DNA from: Arsukibacterium ikkense
Lineage (GTDB): Bacteria; Pseudomonadota; Gammaproteobacteria; Enterobacterales; Alteromonadaceae
NCBI RefSeq assembly: GCF_000987775.1
Contig: NZ_LAHO01000001.1
Coordinates: 310,001-374,000, forward strand
Direction: 5' to 3'
DNA: 64,000 bases
Shown here: piece by piece, positions 1 to 10,260 of the stretch
Position numbering within the stretch: the first letter of the stretch is position 1
Layout: the number at the start of each line of letters is the position of its first letter
Notes under the pieces: model-generated
The model's database searches: none
What the model saw: the letters and a program-made list of their open reading frames with translations, nothing else
Told to the model about the DNA's origin: nothing
Position numbers and translations under genes: made by a program

Positions 1-1
1 G

Positions 2-88
2 CTGCTATTTGCTTTACTAACCAGCCCGGCGTCCACCATCGATACGCTGGCAGCCTTATGTGGCTTTAGTGGAGGCCGCTATGACTAA
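2..88 (+). CDS. 3' end of an unidentified upstream gene (partial)
   Basis: The window opens inside a reading frame that starts before base 1 and stops at TAA 86-88, overlapping the start of the following oxidase gene by 8 bases. I chose this frame over the alternative ending at 67-69 because its codons (CTG, TTA, AGC, GCG, ACC) resemble those of the neighbouring genes. The visible tail is hydrophobic and then polar. By position it should belong to the oxidase cluster, but 28 residues are too few to name it. Confidence 0.35.
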   Translation: MLFALLTSPASTIDTLAALCGFSGGRYD

Positions 89-755
89 CCCGGATAAACT
101 TAAACTGGCTGATAGTCCCTGGCAAAGTGTGGTCGCCGATTGGTCGGCCGATCAGCGCGCCTTTAAGTTGTCGTGGGGCAAGCTGATGATGTGGGTATTT
201 CTGCTTGGCGATACTTTTATTTTCAGTATTTTCTTAATTGGCTATATGACGGTACGTATTTCAGCCACTGATAGCTGGCCAAATACCAGTGAGGTATTCG
301 AGTTGGTCGTGTTCGGCCACACTGTGCCTTTGTTTCTGATTGCCATTATGACCTTTGTACTGATTACCAGCAGTGGCACCATGGCGATGGCAGTGAGTTG
401 TGCTTACCGGCAGCAGAAACGCTTTGCAGTGTGGCTGATGTTATTAACGGCGCTGCTGGGGGCGTTGTTTGTTGGTATGCAAGTGTTTGAATGGAGCAAA
501 CTGATTGAAGATGGGGTGCGGCCCTGGACCAACCCGATGGGAGCTGAACAATTTGGCGCGGCCTTTTTTATGATTACCGGCTTCCATGGCCTGCATGTGA
601 CCGGCGGGGTAATTTATTTGCTGGTGGTGGCATGCAAACTGGCACGCGGTGATTACGATAAAAAGGGCTATGAAATCGTCGAAATAACCGGTTTGTACTG
701 GCACTTTGTTGACCTGGTGTGGGTATTTATTTTTGCCTTCTTTTACTTATGGTGA
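81..755 (+). CDS. Heme-copper oxidase subunit III family protein
   Basis: This is an integral membrane subunit of a terminal oxidase; the family supports the catalytic subunit I in reducing oxygen at the cytoplasmic membrane. The 224-residue product has several hydrophobic helices. It carries the hallmark subunit III segments GFHGLHVTGG (about residue 170) and, at the C-terminus, YWHFVDLVWVFIFAFFYLW. I chose ATG 81 because GGAGG at 71-75 sits 5 bases upstream; an in-frame ATG at 60 has no comparable site. It is followed by a subunit IV-like gene and an SCO gene, so it belongs to an oxidase operon whose catalytic genes lie outside the window. A NorE-like role is possible but less likely with SCO present. 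Confidence 0.9.
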   Translation: MTNPDKLKLADSPWQSVVADWSADQRAFKLSWGKLMMWVFLLGDTFIFSIFLIGYMTVRISATDSWPNTSEVFELVVFGHTVPLFLIAIMTFVLITSSGTMAMAVSCAYRQQKRFAVWLMLLTALLGALFVGMQVFEWSKLIEDGVRPWTNPMGAEQFGAAFFMITGFHGLHVTGGVIYLLVVACKLARGDYDKKGYEIVEITGLYWHFVDLVWVFIFAFFYLW

Positions 756-763
756 GCTAAATT

Positions 764-1084
764 ATGAGTGTTGAATCAGCCCAGCAGCATCCGGTCAGCC
801 TGTATTTAAAAGTATGGGGCTGGCTGTTTGTGTTAAGTTTTTTCTCTTATATGGTTGACTATCTGCAGTTGCAGGGACCATTGCGCTGGACCCTGATTCT
901 GGTTTTCATGGTGGCAAAAGCCGGCCTGATTCTGAGTATTTTTATGCATGTGCGCTGGGAGCGGTTAAGCCTGAAGCTGGTGTTATTTTTGCCGATGTTT
1001 GCCATAGCGGTGTTTATTATTCTGATGGCCATTGAAGGCGATTACACCCAGGCTAGCCGCTTGCTGTATTTTTATAACGAGTAG
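764..1084 (+). CDS. Cytochrome c oxidase subunit IV family protein
   Basis: A 106-residue membrane protein with three predicted transmembrane helices. Its central segment, VAKAGLILSIFMHV, resembles the conserved K-x-x-x-I-x-x-F-M-H core of prokaryotic oxidase subunit IV. It lies 8 bases after the subunit III gene and should be translated from the same mRNA. Subunit IV is a small accessory subunit that helps assembly or stability of the oxidase. The family assignment rests on this motif, size and neighbourhood; no catalytic role is expected. Confidence 0.85.
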   Translation: MSVESAQQHPVSLYLKVWGWLFVLSFFSYMVDYLQLQGPLRWTLILVFMVAKAGLILSIFMHVRWERLSLKLVLFLPMFAIAVFIILMAIEGDYTQASRLLYFYNE

Positions 1085-1146
1085 TGACCTTATGCTAAGA
1101 GCAAAGCGTGGCGTTAACATCTGCAGTTTAAACTAGGGAGGTGAAC

Positions 1147-1824
1147 GTGGCCAGAAGCTGGACGCTTCGGCATAGCATAGTGCTGACCCTGTTGCTCTGC
1201 CTGGCGCTAACTGGCTATGCAGGCTGGCAGCTACTGTCGGCGCCGGCAATACCCCGCTTACAGCAGGCCAGCCTGTTACAGCGGCCGTTGCCACTGGCTG
1301 AGTTTGAGCTACTGGATCATCAGCAGCAACCCTTCACTAATGCTAATTTACTGGGCCACTGGCATTTAATCAGTTACGGTTACAGCTATTGTCCGGATAT
1401 CTGCCCGTTAACCCTGGCCAAATTAAGTAGTTTACAGTTGCAGCTGGCTCAGTGGCCAGAATTCTCCCCGTTGCAGTTGGTTTTTTATAGTGTTGACCCT
1501 AACCGTGACCGGCCGGACGTGCTGGCGCAGTATGTCGACTTCTTTGCCGGTGAGATAACAGGGGTAGTGGCTAATCCCCGCTTGCCAGCGCGCGCAGCGG
1601 CCTTTGAGCACAGTTTAGGCTTGCAGGTGCAGATTGATGCGCTGGATATAGCCCGTGGCGATTATCCGGTTAATCATGGTGTGCTGCTGTATTTACTGAA
1701 TCCGCAAGCCGAGCTACAGGCTGTTTTTACCCCAATACGGCAATACAACAAAGTACCCGAGTATGACGCTGAGTTGCTATTACAGGATTACCTGAGTATC
1801 CGACGCTATGTAGCGGCTCAGTAA
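1147..1824 (+). CDS. SCO1/SenC family copper chaperone
   Basis: SCO proteins are membrane-anchored thioredoxin-fold proteins that deliver copper to the CuA site of cytochrome c oxidase. An N-terminal membrane anchor (about residues 10-30) is followed by the copper-binding C-x-x-x-C in YSYCPDICPLT (about residues 82-86) and the distal ligand histidine in VNHGVLLYLL. I place the start at GTG 1147, because AGGGAGG at 1135-1141 gives a 5-base spacing. The GTG at 1141 overlaps the ribosome site itself. The gene follows the oxidase subunits and ends before a bidirectional terminator, so it closes this operon. Confidence 0.88.
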   Translation: MARSWTLRHSIVLTLLLCLALTGYAGWQLLSAPAIPRLQQASLLQRPLPLAEFELLDHQQQPFTNANLLGHWHLISYGYSYCPDICPLTLAKLSSLQLQLAQWPEFSPLQLVFYSVDPNRDRPDVLAQYVDFFAGEITGVVANPRLPARAAAFEHSLGLQVQIDALDIARGDYPVNHGVLLYLLNPQAELQAVFTPIRQYNKVPEYDAELLLQDYLSIRRYVAAQ

Positions 1825-1835
1825 GGTGATGTGAT

Positions 1836-1859
1836 AAAAAAGGCGCCACCAGGCGCCTT
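1836..1859. terminator. Bidirectional terminator between SCO gene and prs
   Basis: A perfect 8-bp stem, AAGGCGCC (1840-1847) and GGCGCCTT (1852-1859), encloses an ACCA loop. The A run at 1836-1841 becomes a U run on the minus strand, so it terminates prs best. It can also serve the converging SCO gene. Confidence 0.85.
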
Positions 1860-1879
1860 AATAAAACCGGATAAGGGTT

Positions 1880-2824
1880 TTAGTCAAACATGGACGATAT
1901 AGATTCTTCGTTGCTGATCCGGCGAATACATTCAGCCATCAGCTCACTTAACGTTAACTGCCGCACCTTGCTGACCGCTTTCATCGCTTCCGACAATGGG
2001 ATAGTATCGGTGATAATCAGCTCATCAATCACCGAATTGCTGATAATTTCCGGAGCATTGCCAGAGAACACGGCATGGGTAGCGTAAGCAAATACCCGTT
2101 TGGCGCCTTGTTCTTTTAACGCTTCAGCTGCTTTACATAAGGTGCCGCCGGTATCAATCATATCGTCAACGATAATACAGTCGCGGTCTTTGACGTCACC
2201 AATTATATGCATAACCTGCGACACATTGGCTTTTGGCCGGCGTTTATCAATAATGGCTAAATCGGCGTCGTTTAACAACTTGGCCACTGCACGGGCACGC
2301 ACTACACCACCGATATCCGGCGATACTACCACCGGCGATACCAATGATTTCTTGCGCATGTCTTCCAGTAATACCGGGCTGGCAAACACGTTGTCTACCG
2401 GCACATCAAAGAAACCCTGAATTTGCTCGGCGTGTAAGTCAACGGTTAACACCCGGTCAACACCGACACTGGACAGAAAATCGGCAACTACTTTTGCGGT
2501 AATAGGTACCCGGGCTGAACGCACCCGACGATCCTGGCGGGCATAACCGAAATAAGGAATAACAGCAGTGATCCGGCCGGCCGAAGCGCGCCGTAATGCA
2601 TCTACCATCACGATTAATTCCATTAAATTGTCGTTAGTTGGCGCGCAGGTTGACTGAATAATAAAAACATCAGAACCACGAACATTCTCATTGATTTGTA
2701 CGCTAACTTCGCCATCACTGAAACGGCCAACATCGGCATCTCCCAGTTTGATATACAGACGGCTGGCGATTTTGTTAGCAAGTTCTGGTATGGCGTTACC
2801 AGCGAAAACCTTCATGTCGGGCAC
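1880..2824 (-). CDS. prs: Ribose-phosphate pyrophosphokinase
   Basis: Prs makes PRPP from ribose 5-phosphate and ATP in the cytoplasm, feeding purine, pyrimidine, NAD, histidine and tryptophan synthesis. The 314-residue product is close to the E. coli enzyme along its length. Visible features include the flexible-loop region [20 protein letters not shown] and the PRPP-binding loop [14 protein letters not shown]. The start is GTG at 2824-2822, giving MPDMKVFAG as I recall for E. coli, with AGGA upstream on the minus strand. It is followed by a strong terminator. Upstream lie ispE and lolB on the same strand, the classic gammaproteobacterial order. Confidence 0.97.
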   Translation of the reverse strand: MPDMKVFAGNAIPELANKIASRLYIKLGDADVGRFSDGEVSVQINENVRGSDVFIIQSTCAPTNDNLMELIVMVDALRRASAGRITAVIPYFGYARQDRRVRSARVPITAKVVADFLSSVGVDRVLTVDLHAEQIQGFFDVPVDNVFASPVLLEDMRKKSLVSPVVVSPDIGGVVRARAVAKLLNDADLAIIDKRRPKANVSQVMHIIGDVKDRDCIIVDDMIDTGGTLCKAAEALKEQGAKRVFAYATHAVFSGNAPEIISNSVIDELIITDTIPLSEAMKAVSKVRQLTLSELMAECIRRISNEESISSMFD

Positions 2825-2885
2825 AGTAGGATCCTCAGGGCGGTGGTGAGTCCGGTTAAATCATTAAATGCCGGTGTAACAGGCA

Positions 2886-3737
2886 TCAGTTGTTGAATTC
2901 CGTATCTGCCAACGCCGCCAATACAGGCGACTGGTTGACTCCCTTAGCAATAAACCCTCGACAGGCTACCGGTAAATTGGCTAGGGCATGTTGAGCACTG
3001 GCCGCGTCCGGAAATTCGGCAAACACACTGGCGCCAGTACCCGTCATTCGACACGGCGCATATTCTACCAACCACTGTAAGGTTATTGCAACAATCGGCT
3101 GCAGCTGTTCGACCAGCGGCTGGCAATCATTGCGCCAGGGGCGGCTAAACAAGGTCTCTAAACTCAGCAGTGGACTGTTTCTGATCAGATCCGGGTGCTG
3201 AAAAATCTCTGCGGTACTGATATGGCAAGGCGGCGTCACCACTAAATAGGTTTTTTCCGGCAACTGTACCGGCACTAATTTTTCGCCCACGCCCTCGGCA
3301 AAGGCCGTGTGGCCAGCAACAAACAACGGCACATCGGCGCCCAGTTTTAGCGCCAGGGCAGCCAATTGCTGATTACTTAACTTAAGTCGCCACAAAGCAT
3401 TTAATGCCAGCAAGGTAGTGGCGGCATCAGACGAGCCACCACCCAGGCCACCGCCCATCGGCAAAACTTTATCCAGCACAATATCGCAACCCAACTGACA
3501 ACCAGTGTGCTGTTGCAATAAGCGGCCGGCTTTTATAATCAGATTATCCGGCCCTTGCAGGCTGCTATCGTTACACTGCAAATTAAGCTGCTTATCAGTG
3601 CGCGTTGTAAAATGCAGCTCGTCGCCGACATCCAGCAACTGAAACAGGGTTTGCAAATTATGATAGCCATCGGCCCGGCGGCCGGTAATGTGCAAAAATA
3701 AATTAAGTTTAGCTACTGCAGGCAGGCTTAGCGTCAT
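2886..3737 (-). CDS. ispE: 4-diphosphocytidyl-2-C-methyl-D-erythritol kinase
   Basis: IspE phosphorylates CDP-methylerythritol in the non-mevalonate (MEP) pathway for isoprenoids. The 283-residue protein has the GHMP-kinase ATP loop PMGGGLGGGSSDAATTL (about residue 93 on) and an N-terminal substrate segment, AKLNLFLHITGRRADGYHNL. The C-terminal MTGTGASVFAEF motif is also typical. Its first codons overlap the end of lolB by 4 bases, so the two are translationally coupled. A second MEP-pathway gene, dxr, lies at 47.7 kb. Confidence 0.96.
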   Translation of the reverse strand: MTLSLPAVAKLNLFLHITGRRADGYHNLQTLFQLLDVGDELHFTTRTDKQLNLQCNDSSLQGPDNLIIKAGRLLQQHTGCQLGCDIVLDKVLPMGGGLGGGSSDAATTLLALNALWRLKLSNQQLAALALKLGADVPLFVAGHTAFAEGVGEKLVPVQLPEKTYLVVTPPCHISTAEIFQHPDLIRNSPLLSLETLFSRPWRNDCQPLVEQLQPIVAITLQWLVEYAPCRMTGTGASVFAEFPDAASAQHALANLPVACRGFIAKGVNQSPVLAALADTEFNN

Positions 3738-4339
3738 AATTGCCAGCTCCGGATATGAAAACGAATTTGAGTGTCATCGCTGGTTAAATGAATTCTTTGC
3801 GGTAAGGCCAGTTGATCGGCAAAAAAACGCTGATAGTGCAGTTGCCAGATAATACCGGTGCTGTCTGTTAGCTGAAACGCCCTGACCCGGCCAAGCTCAT
3901 CATACTCGATGGCTGTTGCAGCGTCTCCCGGAATGCCTTTTAGCCACAGCGGCATATCGGCCAGTGGCATTGACCAGCCGGCCAGCTGCCATAACAAAGT
4001 ACTGCTATCGACCGCCTGATAGCGTTCACCACGCAGTAAGATACTGCTGCCTTGCTGGTTATTAGTCAGCTCAAATAAACTGATCCCGAGCGCATTAGCC
4101 AGCCGCGCTTTATAGTGTTCAGTGTTATGCTGTTGCCAGGTCAGATTACCACTGAGCGATTCGTCTGGCGTTTTAATGCCAACGGTGGCTTGTACGGTAT
4201 ACTGTTCGATGGCGGTTATCTGGGCCAGCCGGCTTTTGTTGTCCAGCGCCGGTGCCGGTACTGGCTGTGAGAGCAAGCTGCAACTGCTGGTTACTAGCAG
4301 TAATCCGGCCACGGTTAACCACTTAATTATCGCTGACAC
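3734..4339 (-). CDS. lolB: Outer-membrane lipoprotein insertion protein LolB
   Basis: LolB accepts lipoproteins from the periplasmic carrier LolA and inserts them into the outer membrane; it is itself a lipoprotein. The 201-residue product has a short signal peptide ending in a lipobox-like LVTSSC, so the mature protein should start at Cys20. The rest is divergent, as is usual for LolB, but the length and the prs-ispE-lolB / hemA arrangement support the call. It overlaps ispE by 4 bases and is divergent from hemA. Confidence 0.9.
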   Translation of the reverse strand: MSAIIKWLTVAGLLLVTSSCSLLSQPVPAPALDNKSRLAQITAIEQYTVQATVGIKTPDESLSGNLTWQQHNTEHYKARLANALGISLFELTNNQQGSSILLRGERYQAVDSSTLLWQLAGWSMPLADMPLWLKGIPGDAATAIEYDELGRVRAFQLTDSTGIIWQLHYQRFFADQLALPQRIHLTSDDTQIRFHIRSWQL

Positions 4340-4419
4340 GCTGAAAGTCCTTAGTTACGCTTTTCTTAATATGGGCTTTTTCGTACAATTCGCCCCTGAC
4401 AAACTTGATGATACAGGTG

Positions 4420-5667
4420 ATGGCCATCTTTGCACTAGGCATTAATCATAAAACAGCACCGGTTAGTTTACGGGAAAAAGTGGCATTTGCCCCGGAACAG
4501 GTGCATGAAGCCTTGCGAGAACTGGCCACTGCCACGGCAGTCACCGATGCGGTTATTTTGTCTACCTGCAATCGTACCGAGTTGTATTTTAACGGTACCA
4601 ACAGCCAGGCAGAGCAAGTTGTGGCCTGGTTGGCGCACTTTCATCAACTAACGATTTCTGAGCTGCAACCGCATTTGTATTTGCATCATGACCGTCAGGC
4701 AGCCGAGCATTTAATGCGGGTGGCGGCCGGGCTTGATTCACTGGTATTGGGTGAGCCACAAATATTTGGCCAGGTGAAGCAGGCCTACAACCAGTCCCGT
4801 CAGGCGGGTACCATTAATCCGCAATTTGAGCGCTTGTTCCAGAAAACCTTTGCTGTGGCCAAGGATGTGCGCACTAACACCGACATCGGCGCCAATGCGG
4901 TGTCGGTGGCCTTTGCGGCGGTAAGTTTAGCCAAACAAATTTTTGGTAAGCTGGAAAAAGTACAGGTGCTGCTGATTGGTGCCGGGGAAACTATCGAGCT
5001 GGTGGCGCGCCATCTGGCCGAGCAGGGCGCGCGTGAGCTGACCGTGGCCAACCGCACCTATGAGCGGGCGGTGACACTGGCAGAACAATTTAACGCCAAA
5101 GTGATCACCTTATCGCAGGTGCCGGCACAATTGCCGCAGGCCGATATTGTGATCAGCTCAACCGCCAGTACCTTGCCAATAGTGGGCAAGGGCATGGTAG
5201 AGCAAGCACTGAAAAAACGTCGGCATAAACCGATGTTTCTGGTTGATTTAGCGGTGCCGCGTGATATAGAACAGCAGGTAGGCGAGCTGGAAGATGCTTA
5301 TTTGTATACGGTAGATGACTTGCAAAGTATAGTGGCACAAAATGTCAGTTCGCGTCAGCAAGCCGCTGAGCAGGCGGGGGGGATTATTCGCCTTGGTGCT
5401 GATGACTATCTGCAGTGGCTGCAGTTGCAGGGCAACGTCGACTGGGTTCGTGATTACCGCCAGCGTTGTGAACAAATTAAAACTGAGCTGCTGAGCCGGG
5501 CACTGAATCAACTGGCCGCCGGCCAGGACGCTGAAAAAGTACTGGCCGAATTGGCTACCAAACTCAGTAACCGGCTGATGCACAGCCCAACCAAGACTAT
5601 CCGTCAGTTGTTGCAACAAGAGGCCAGTGAGCCGCAAGCACTGATCAACAGTTTATTAGATATTTAA
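4420..5667 (+). CDS. hemA: Glutamyl-tRNA reductase
   Basis: HemA reduces the glutamate on tRNA-Glu to glutamate-1-semialdehyde, the first committed step of the C5 haem pathway. The 415-residue protein begins MAIFALGINHKTAPVSLRE. It contains the catalytic cysteine segment LSTCNRTELY, the tRNA/substrate segment GLDSLVLGEPQIFGQVK and the NADPH-binding LLIGAGETIELVARHL. I chose ATG 4420 by similarity to E. coli HemA. ATG 4408 is also in frame, and neither start has a strong ribosome site. It is divergent from lolB and leads hemA-prfA-prmC. Confidence 0.95.
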   Translation: MAIFALGINHKTAPVSLREKVAFAPEQVHEALRELATATAVTDAVILSTCNRTELYFNGTNSQAEQVVAWLAHFHQLTISELQPHLYLHHDRQAAEHLMRVAAGLDSLVLGEPQIFGQVKQAYNQSRQAGTINPQFERLFQKTFAVAKDVRTNTDIGANAVSVAFAAVSLAKQIFGKLEKVQVLLIGAGETIELVARHLAEQGARELTVANRTYERAVTLAEQFNAKVITLSQVPAQLPQADIVISSTASTLPIVGKGMVEQALKKRRHKPMFLVDLAVPRDIEQQVGELEDAYLYTVDDLQSIVAQNVSSRQQAAEQAGGIIRLGADDYLQWLQLQGNVDWVRDYRQRCEQIKTELLSRALNQLAAGQDAEKVLAELATKLSNRLMHSPTKTIRQLLQQEASEPQALINSLLDI

Positions 5668-5685
5668 TCAGGTAACAGACCCAAG

Positions 5686-6777
5686 ATGAAAGAATCGGTA
5701 TACCGCAAGCTGGAAGGCTTAGTGGAACGGCACGAAGAAGTGCAGGCATTATTAAGCGACCCGGGTGTGATTGGCGATCAAAAGCGCTTTCGTGAACTTT
5801 CTAAAGAATACAGTCAGTTAGAAGGTGTTAGTAAAGCATTTAATGACTTTCGACAGGCGCAGCAGGATTTAGCCGCTGCCGAAGAGATGCAGAAAGACAG
5901 TGATCCAGATATGCGGGAAATGGCACAGGAAGAATATAAAAGCGCCCGTGCAGCCATTGAGCAACTGGAAAAAGACTTGCAGCTATTATTATTACCTAAA
6001 GATCCCCACGACAGTAACAACTGCTTTATTGAGATCAGGGCCGGGGCCGGTGGTGACGAAGCGGCCATTTTTGCCGGCGACGTATTCCGGATGTACAGCC
6101 GCTTTGCCGAGCGCCAACGCTGGAAACTGGAAGTGATCAGCGCCAGCGATGGTGAGCATGGCGGTTTTAAAGAGGTGATAGTCGGTGTTCAGGGCGAAGG
6201 TGCCTACGGCGTGCTGAAGTTTGAATCGGGTGGCCATCGGGTACAACGGGTACCTGCCACCGAATCGCAGGGCAGAGTACATACCTCGGCTTGTACTGTG
6301 GCGATAATGCCGGAAATTCCGGAAAGCGAAGCCATTGAAATTAACCCAGCCGACTTAAAAGTCGATACCTTCCGTGCCTCTGGCGCCGGTGGTCAGCACG
6401 TTAACCGCACCGACTCGGCTATTCGGATCACCCACTTGCCAACCGGCATAGTGGTAGAGTGTCAGGATGAACGCTCGCAGCATAAAAACCGGGCCCGGGC
6501 GATGAGTGTGTTGCAATCACGTATTCAGGCGGCAGAGGATGAGAAGCGCCGGCTGACGGAAGAGTCGACTCGCCGCTCGCTGGTCGGCAGCGGTGATCGC
6601 TCCGAGCGGATCCGCACTTATAACTTCCCGCAGGGCCGGCTGACTGACCACCGGATAAACCTGACCATTTATCGCTTAAACGAAGTGATGGAAGGGGATC
6701 TGGAATTAGTGCTGGAGCCGCTGAACCAGGAACATCAGGCAGACTTACTGGCTGCGCTGGCAGACGAAAACCGCTGA
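5686..6777 (+). CDS. prfA: Peptide chain release factor 1
   Basis: RF1 reads UAA and UAG stop codons in the ribosomal A site and triggers peptide release. The 363-residue protein has the codon-recognition tripeptide PAT (in [15 protein letters not shown]). It also has the catalytic GGQ motif in [14 protein letters not shown], about residues 235-237, whose glutamine is the target of PrmC. It lies 18 bases after hemA and 1 base before prmC, so the substrate and its modifying enzyme are made from one transcript. Confidence 0.98.
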   Translation: MKESVYRKLEGLVERHEEVQALLSDPGVIGDQKRFRELSKEYSQLEGVSKAFNDFRQAQQDLAAAEEMQKDSDPDMREMAQEEYKSARAAIEQLEKDLQLLLLPKDPHDSNNCFIEIRAGAGGDEAAIFAGDVFRMYSRFAERQRWKLEVISASDGEHGGFKEVIVGVQGEGAYGVLKFESGGHRVQRVPATESQGRVHTSACTVAIMPEIPESEAIEINPADLKVDTFRASGAGGQHVNRTDSAIRITHLPTGIVVECQDERSQHKNRARAMSVLQSRIQAAEDEKRRLTEESTRRSLVGSGDRSERIRTYNFPQGRLTDHRINLTIYRLNEVMEGDLELVLEPLNQEHQADLLAALADENR

Positions 6778-6778
6778 T

Positions 6779-7618
6779 ATGACGTTGGCGCAATGGCTGC
6801 AGCAGGCGGCAAGTCAGCTGCAGACACTTTCCCCGATGGCTGCTGATGACGCCCGGCTGCTGCTATGTCATCAGCTTAATGTCAGCAGCAGTTACTTGTA
6901 TAGCCACGCTGACGAGTGCCTGAGTGAGGCCAATACCGCGGCGTTAGCAGCATTGCTTAAGCGGGCTGTGCAGGGCGAGCCGCTGGCTTACATTATTGGC
7001 CGCTGGCCATTTTGGAATATTGAACTTGAGGTAGCACCCTGCACCCTGATCCCCAGACCCGATACCGAGCTACTGGTTGAGCAAGCGCTGGCGCTGGCAT
7101 TGCCAGCTAACGCAAGAGTATTGGATTTAGGTACGGGCACCGGCGCTATTGCCCTGGCCCTGGCCTGCAACCGGCCGTTATGGCAGGTTACTGCGGCCGA
7201 AAAGGTTACTGCAGCGGTAGAGCTGGCCCGGCGTAATGCGCAGCAACTGGCCGCAGCAAACTGTACTGTGCTGCAAAGTAACTGGTTTAGTGCTGTCAGT
7301 GGCCAGCAGTTTGATTTGATTGTCAGTAACCCCCCTTATATTGAACCCGACGACCCGCACTTACCCGCGCTGAAACATGAACCCCTGTCGGCGTTAGTTG
7401 CCCCGGAACACGGTCTGGCCGATATAGCTATTATTTGCCAGCAGGCCCCTGCCTTCCTGACTGCACAAGGTTGGTTGTGGCTGGAGCATGGCTATAACCA
7501 GGCCGAGGCGGTACGTCAGTTATTAACCACTGCTGGTTTTAGCCAGGTGCAGTCGCGTAAAGACTACGGTGGTAACTGGCGGATCAGCGGCGGTTGTCTG
7601 TACCAGGCTGAGCATTAG
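6779..7618 (+). CDS. prmC: Release factor glutamine N5-methyltransferase
   Basis: PrmC methylates the GGQ glutamine of release factors 1 and 2, using S-adenosylmethionine, which speeds peptide release. The 279-residue protein has an N-terminal helical domain and a Rossmann-type methyltransferase domain. The SAM loop is VLDLGTGTGAIALALA, and the substrate-binding NPPY motif lies at residues 184-187. The C-terminal SRKDYGGNWRISGG segment is typical. The start ATG is 1 base after the prfA stop. Confidence 0.96.
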   Translation: MTLAQWLQQAASQLQTLSPMAADDARLLLCHQLNVSSSYLYSHADECLSEANTAALAALLKRAVQGEPLAYIIGRWPFWNIELEVAPCTLIPRPDTELLVEQALALALPANARVLDLGTGTGAIALALACNRPLWQVTAAEKVTAAVELARRNAQQLAAANCTVLQSNWFSAVSGQQFDLIVSNPPYIEPDDPHLPALKHEPLSALVAPEHGLADIAIICQQAPAFLTAQGWLWLEHGYNQAEAVRQLLTTAGFSQVQSRKDYGGNWRISGGCLYQAEH

Positions 7619-7692
7619 CAACAAAGCTTTGACCAGCAAGCCATTAACGCATATAACTATTTATAGTTATAAAATGTTTCGGGGTGGCTGTT

Positions 7693-9249
7693 ATGAATGA
7701 TGCGTTTCTGTTCGCTGATGAATCTGAACCCACAGCAGTGGTGAATCATGGCCACTGGAAAGTATTGATCGTTGATGATGAACCGGAAGTTCATACCGTT
7801 ACTAAGCTGGCACTGAGTGACTTTAGTTTTAACAATAAAAGTCTGCAGTTTTTAAGTGCTTATTCCGGGGCTCAGGCACGGGAGATCATTGCCGCCAATC
7901 CTGATACTGCCATTATTTTGTTAGATGTGGTGATGGAAACGGATGACGCCGGTTTACTGGTAGCCAGGTATGTGCGCGAAGAGTTGGGGAATGAGCATGT
8001 CAGGATTATTCTGCGCACGGGGCAGCCTGGGCAGGCACCTGAGCGGCAGGTGATCGTCAATTACGATATTAATGACTATAAATCAAAAACTGAACTGACT
8101 GCACAAAAGCTTTTTACCGTTATCATGTCCAGCCTGCGTTCGTACCGCGATATCTTGTCGTTAGAGCAGAGCCGCAAGGGGCTGGAGAAAATCATTACAG
8201 CCTCTATCGATTTGTTCTCGGCACACTCTATGGAGCAATTTATTGACGGGGTGTTGCAGCAGCTCACCTCCATTTTAGGTTGCCCTGAAAATGCCTTGTT
8301 GGCCAGCTCATCATTGGTGGCCGGTAGTGTGCGAGCTGACGCTGATCCGCATGATTTAGTGGTGTTTGCCGGGCAAGGCCAGTTTGCTAAAAAAGAAGGC
8401 AAGCCAGTGCAGGAAGTGCTGGATACTGAATTGTTGGCAGCTTTTGACAGTGCTCTGCACAGTCGCAGTATTGTATACCGGGATAACTATTTGGTGGCCT
8501 ACTGTTGCAGCAAATTTACCCATGGTTCTTTGCTGTATATTTCCGGTTTACCGGGCCTGATTAGTGAAAATCAAAAGAAATTAATTGAACTGTTTGCCCA
8601 GAATGTACAGATAGCCTATGAAAATGTGCAGTTACAGCATGAAATTGAAGATACTCAGCGTGAAATTGTTTACCGCTTAAGTGAGGCGGTAGAGCATCGC
8701 TCGATTGAAACCGGCAATCATGTGCGGCGGGTGGCTTTTATTTGCTATGATCTGGCAAAAGCCTATGGCCTGAGTGAAGAGGAAGCAGAGCGTTTAATGT
8801 TTGCCTCACCCTTGCATGATGTTGGTAAGGTGGGCATTCCCGATGGTATTTTGAATAAGCCGGCTAAGCTCAGTAGTGGTGAATGGGAAGTGATGAAAAC
8901 CCATACCAGCATAGGTTACGATATTCTGAAAAACTCAAAACGTGTTATTATTCAAGCCGGTGCCATTATCGCTCAGGACCATCATGAAAAATGGGACGGT
9001 AGCGGTTACCCTGCTGGCAAAAAGGGGGAAGAGATCCATATCTACGGCCGGATTGCGGCGCTAGCCGATGTATATGATGCCTTGCGCCACCGGCGTTGTT
9101 ACAAGCAGGCCTGGAGCCTGGATGATGTGCTGGCGAAAATTGTGGCCGAGTCAGGCAGGCAGTTTGAACCTAAGCTGGTTGAATTATTTAGCCAGCGGGT
9201 CGACACACTTGAAGCGATTTTGCAAAAATACCCCGATACTCAAGATTAA
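7693..9249 (+). CDS. Response regulator with DUF3369 and HD-GYP domains (putative c-di-GMP phosphodiesterase)
   Basis: The 518-residue protein has an N-terminal receiver domain (VLIVDDEPEVH, phospho-acceptor in IILLDVVMETDD), a DUF3369 / GAF-like middle and a C-terminal HD-GYP domain. The HD pair is at residues 375-376 (LHDVGKVGIPDGILNKP), and the GYP region reads HHEKWDGSGYPAGKKG. All metal-ligand and GYP signatures are present, so cyclic-di-GMP hydrolysis is likely. I chose ATG 7693 because GGGGTGG (7681-7687) precedes it by 5 bases; an in-frame GTG lies at 7684. No partner kinase is adjacent. It sits between prmC and kdsA. Confidence 0.93.
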   Translation: MNDAFLFADESEPTAVVNHGHWKVLIVDDEPEVHTVTKLALSDFSFNNKSLQFLSAYSGAQAREIIAANPDTAIILLDVVMETDDAGLLVARYVREELGNEHVRIILRTGQPGQAPERQVIVNYDINDYKSKTELTAQKLFTVIMSSLRSYRDILSLEQSRKGLEKIITASIDLFSAHSMEQFIDGVLQQLTSILGCPENALLASSSLVAGSVRADADPHDLVVFAGQGQFAKKEGKPVQEVLDTELLAAFDSALHSRSIVYRDNYLVAYCCSKFTHGSLLYISGLPGLISENQKKLIELFAQNVQIAYENVQLQHEIEDTQREIVYRLSEAVEHRSIETGNHVRRVAFICYDLAKAYGLSEEEAERLMFASPLHDVGKVGIPDGILNKPAKLSSGEWEVMKTHTSIGYDILKNSKRVIIQAGAIIAQDHHEKWDGSGYPAGKKGEEIHIYGRIAALADVYDALRHRRCYKQAWSLDDVLAKIVAESGRQFEPKLVELFSQRVDTLEAILQKYPDTQD

Positions 9250-9302
9250 CTACCGGCACAGCGAGTACCCTGAAATAACAGCCGGTAATTTTACCCTATT
9301 AA

Positions 9303-10172
<870 letters not shown>

Positions 10173-10191
10173 CATTGGCAGCAACTTAGCG

Positions 10192-10221
10192 AAAAAAACC
10201 GGTACTTGCTACCGGTTTTTT
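10192..10221. terminator. Bidirectional terminator between kdsA and the hybrid kinase
   Basis: A 12-bp perfect stem (10193-10204 with 10210-10221; core ACCGGTA / TACCGGT) encloses a CTTGC loop. An A run leads and a T run trails it, so it can stop transcription from both converging genes. Confidence 0.88.
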
Positions 10222-10260
10222 GTTGGACATGAAATCTGCTTGTTACCCGATGCGTTATTT

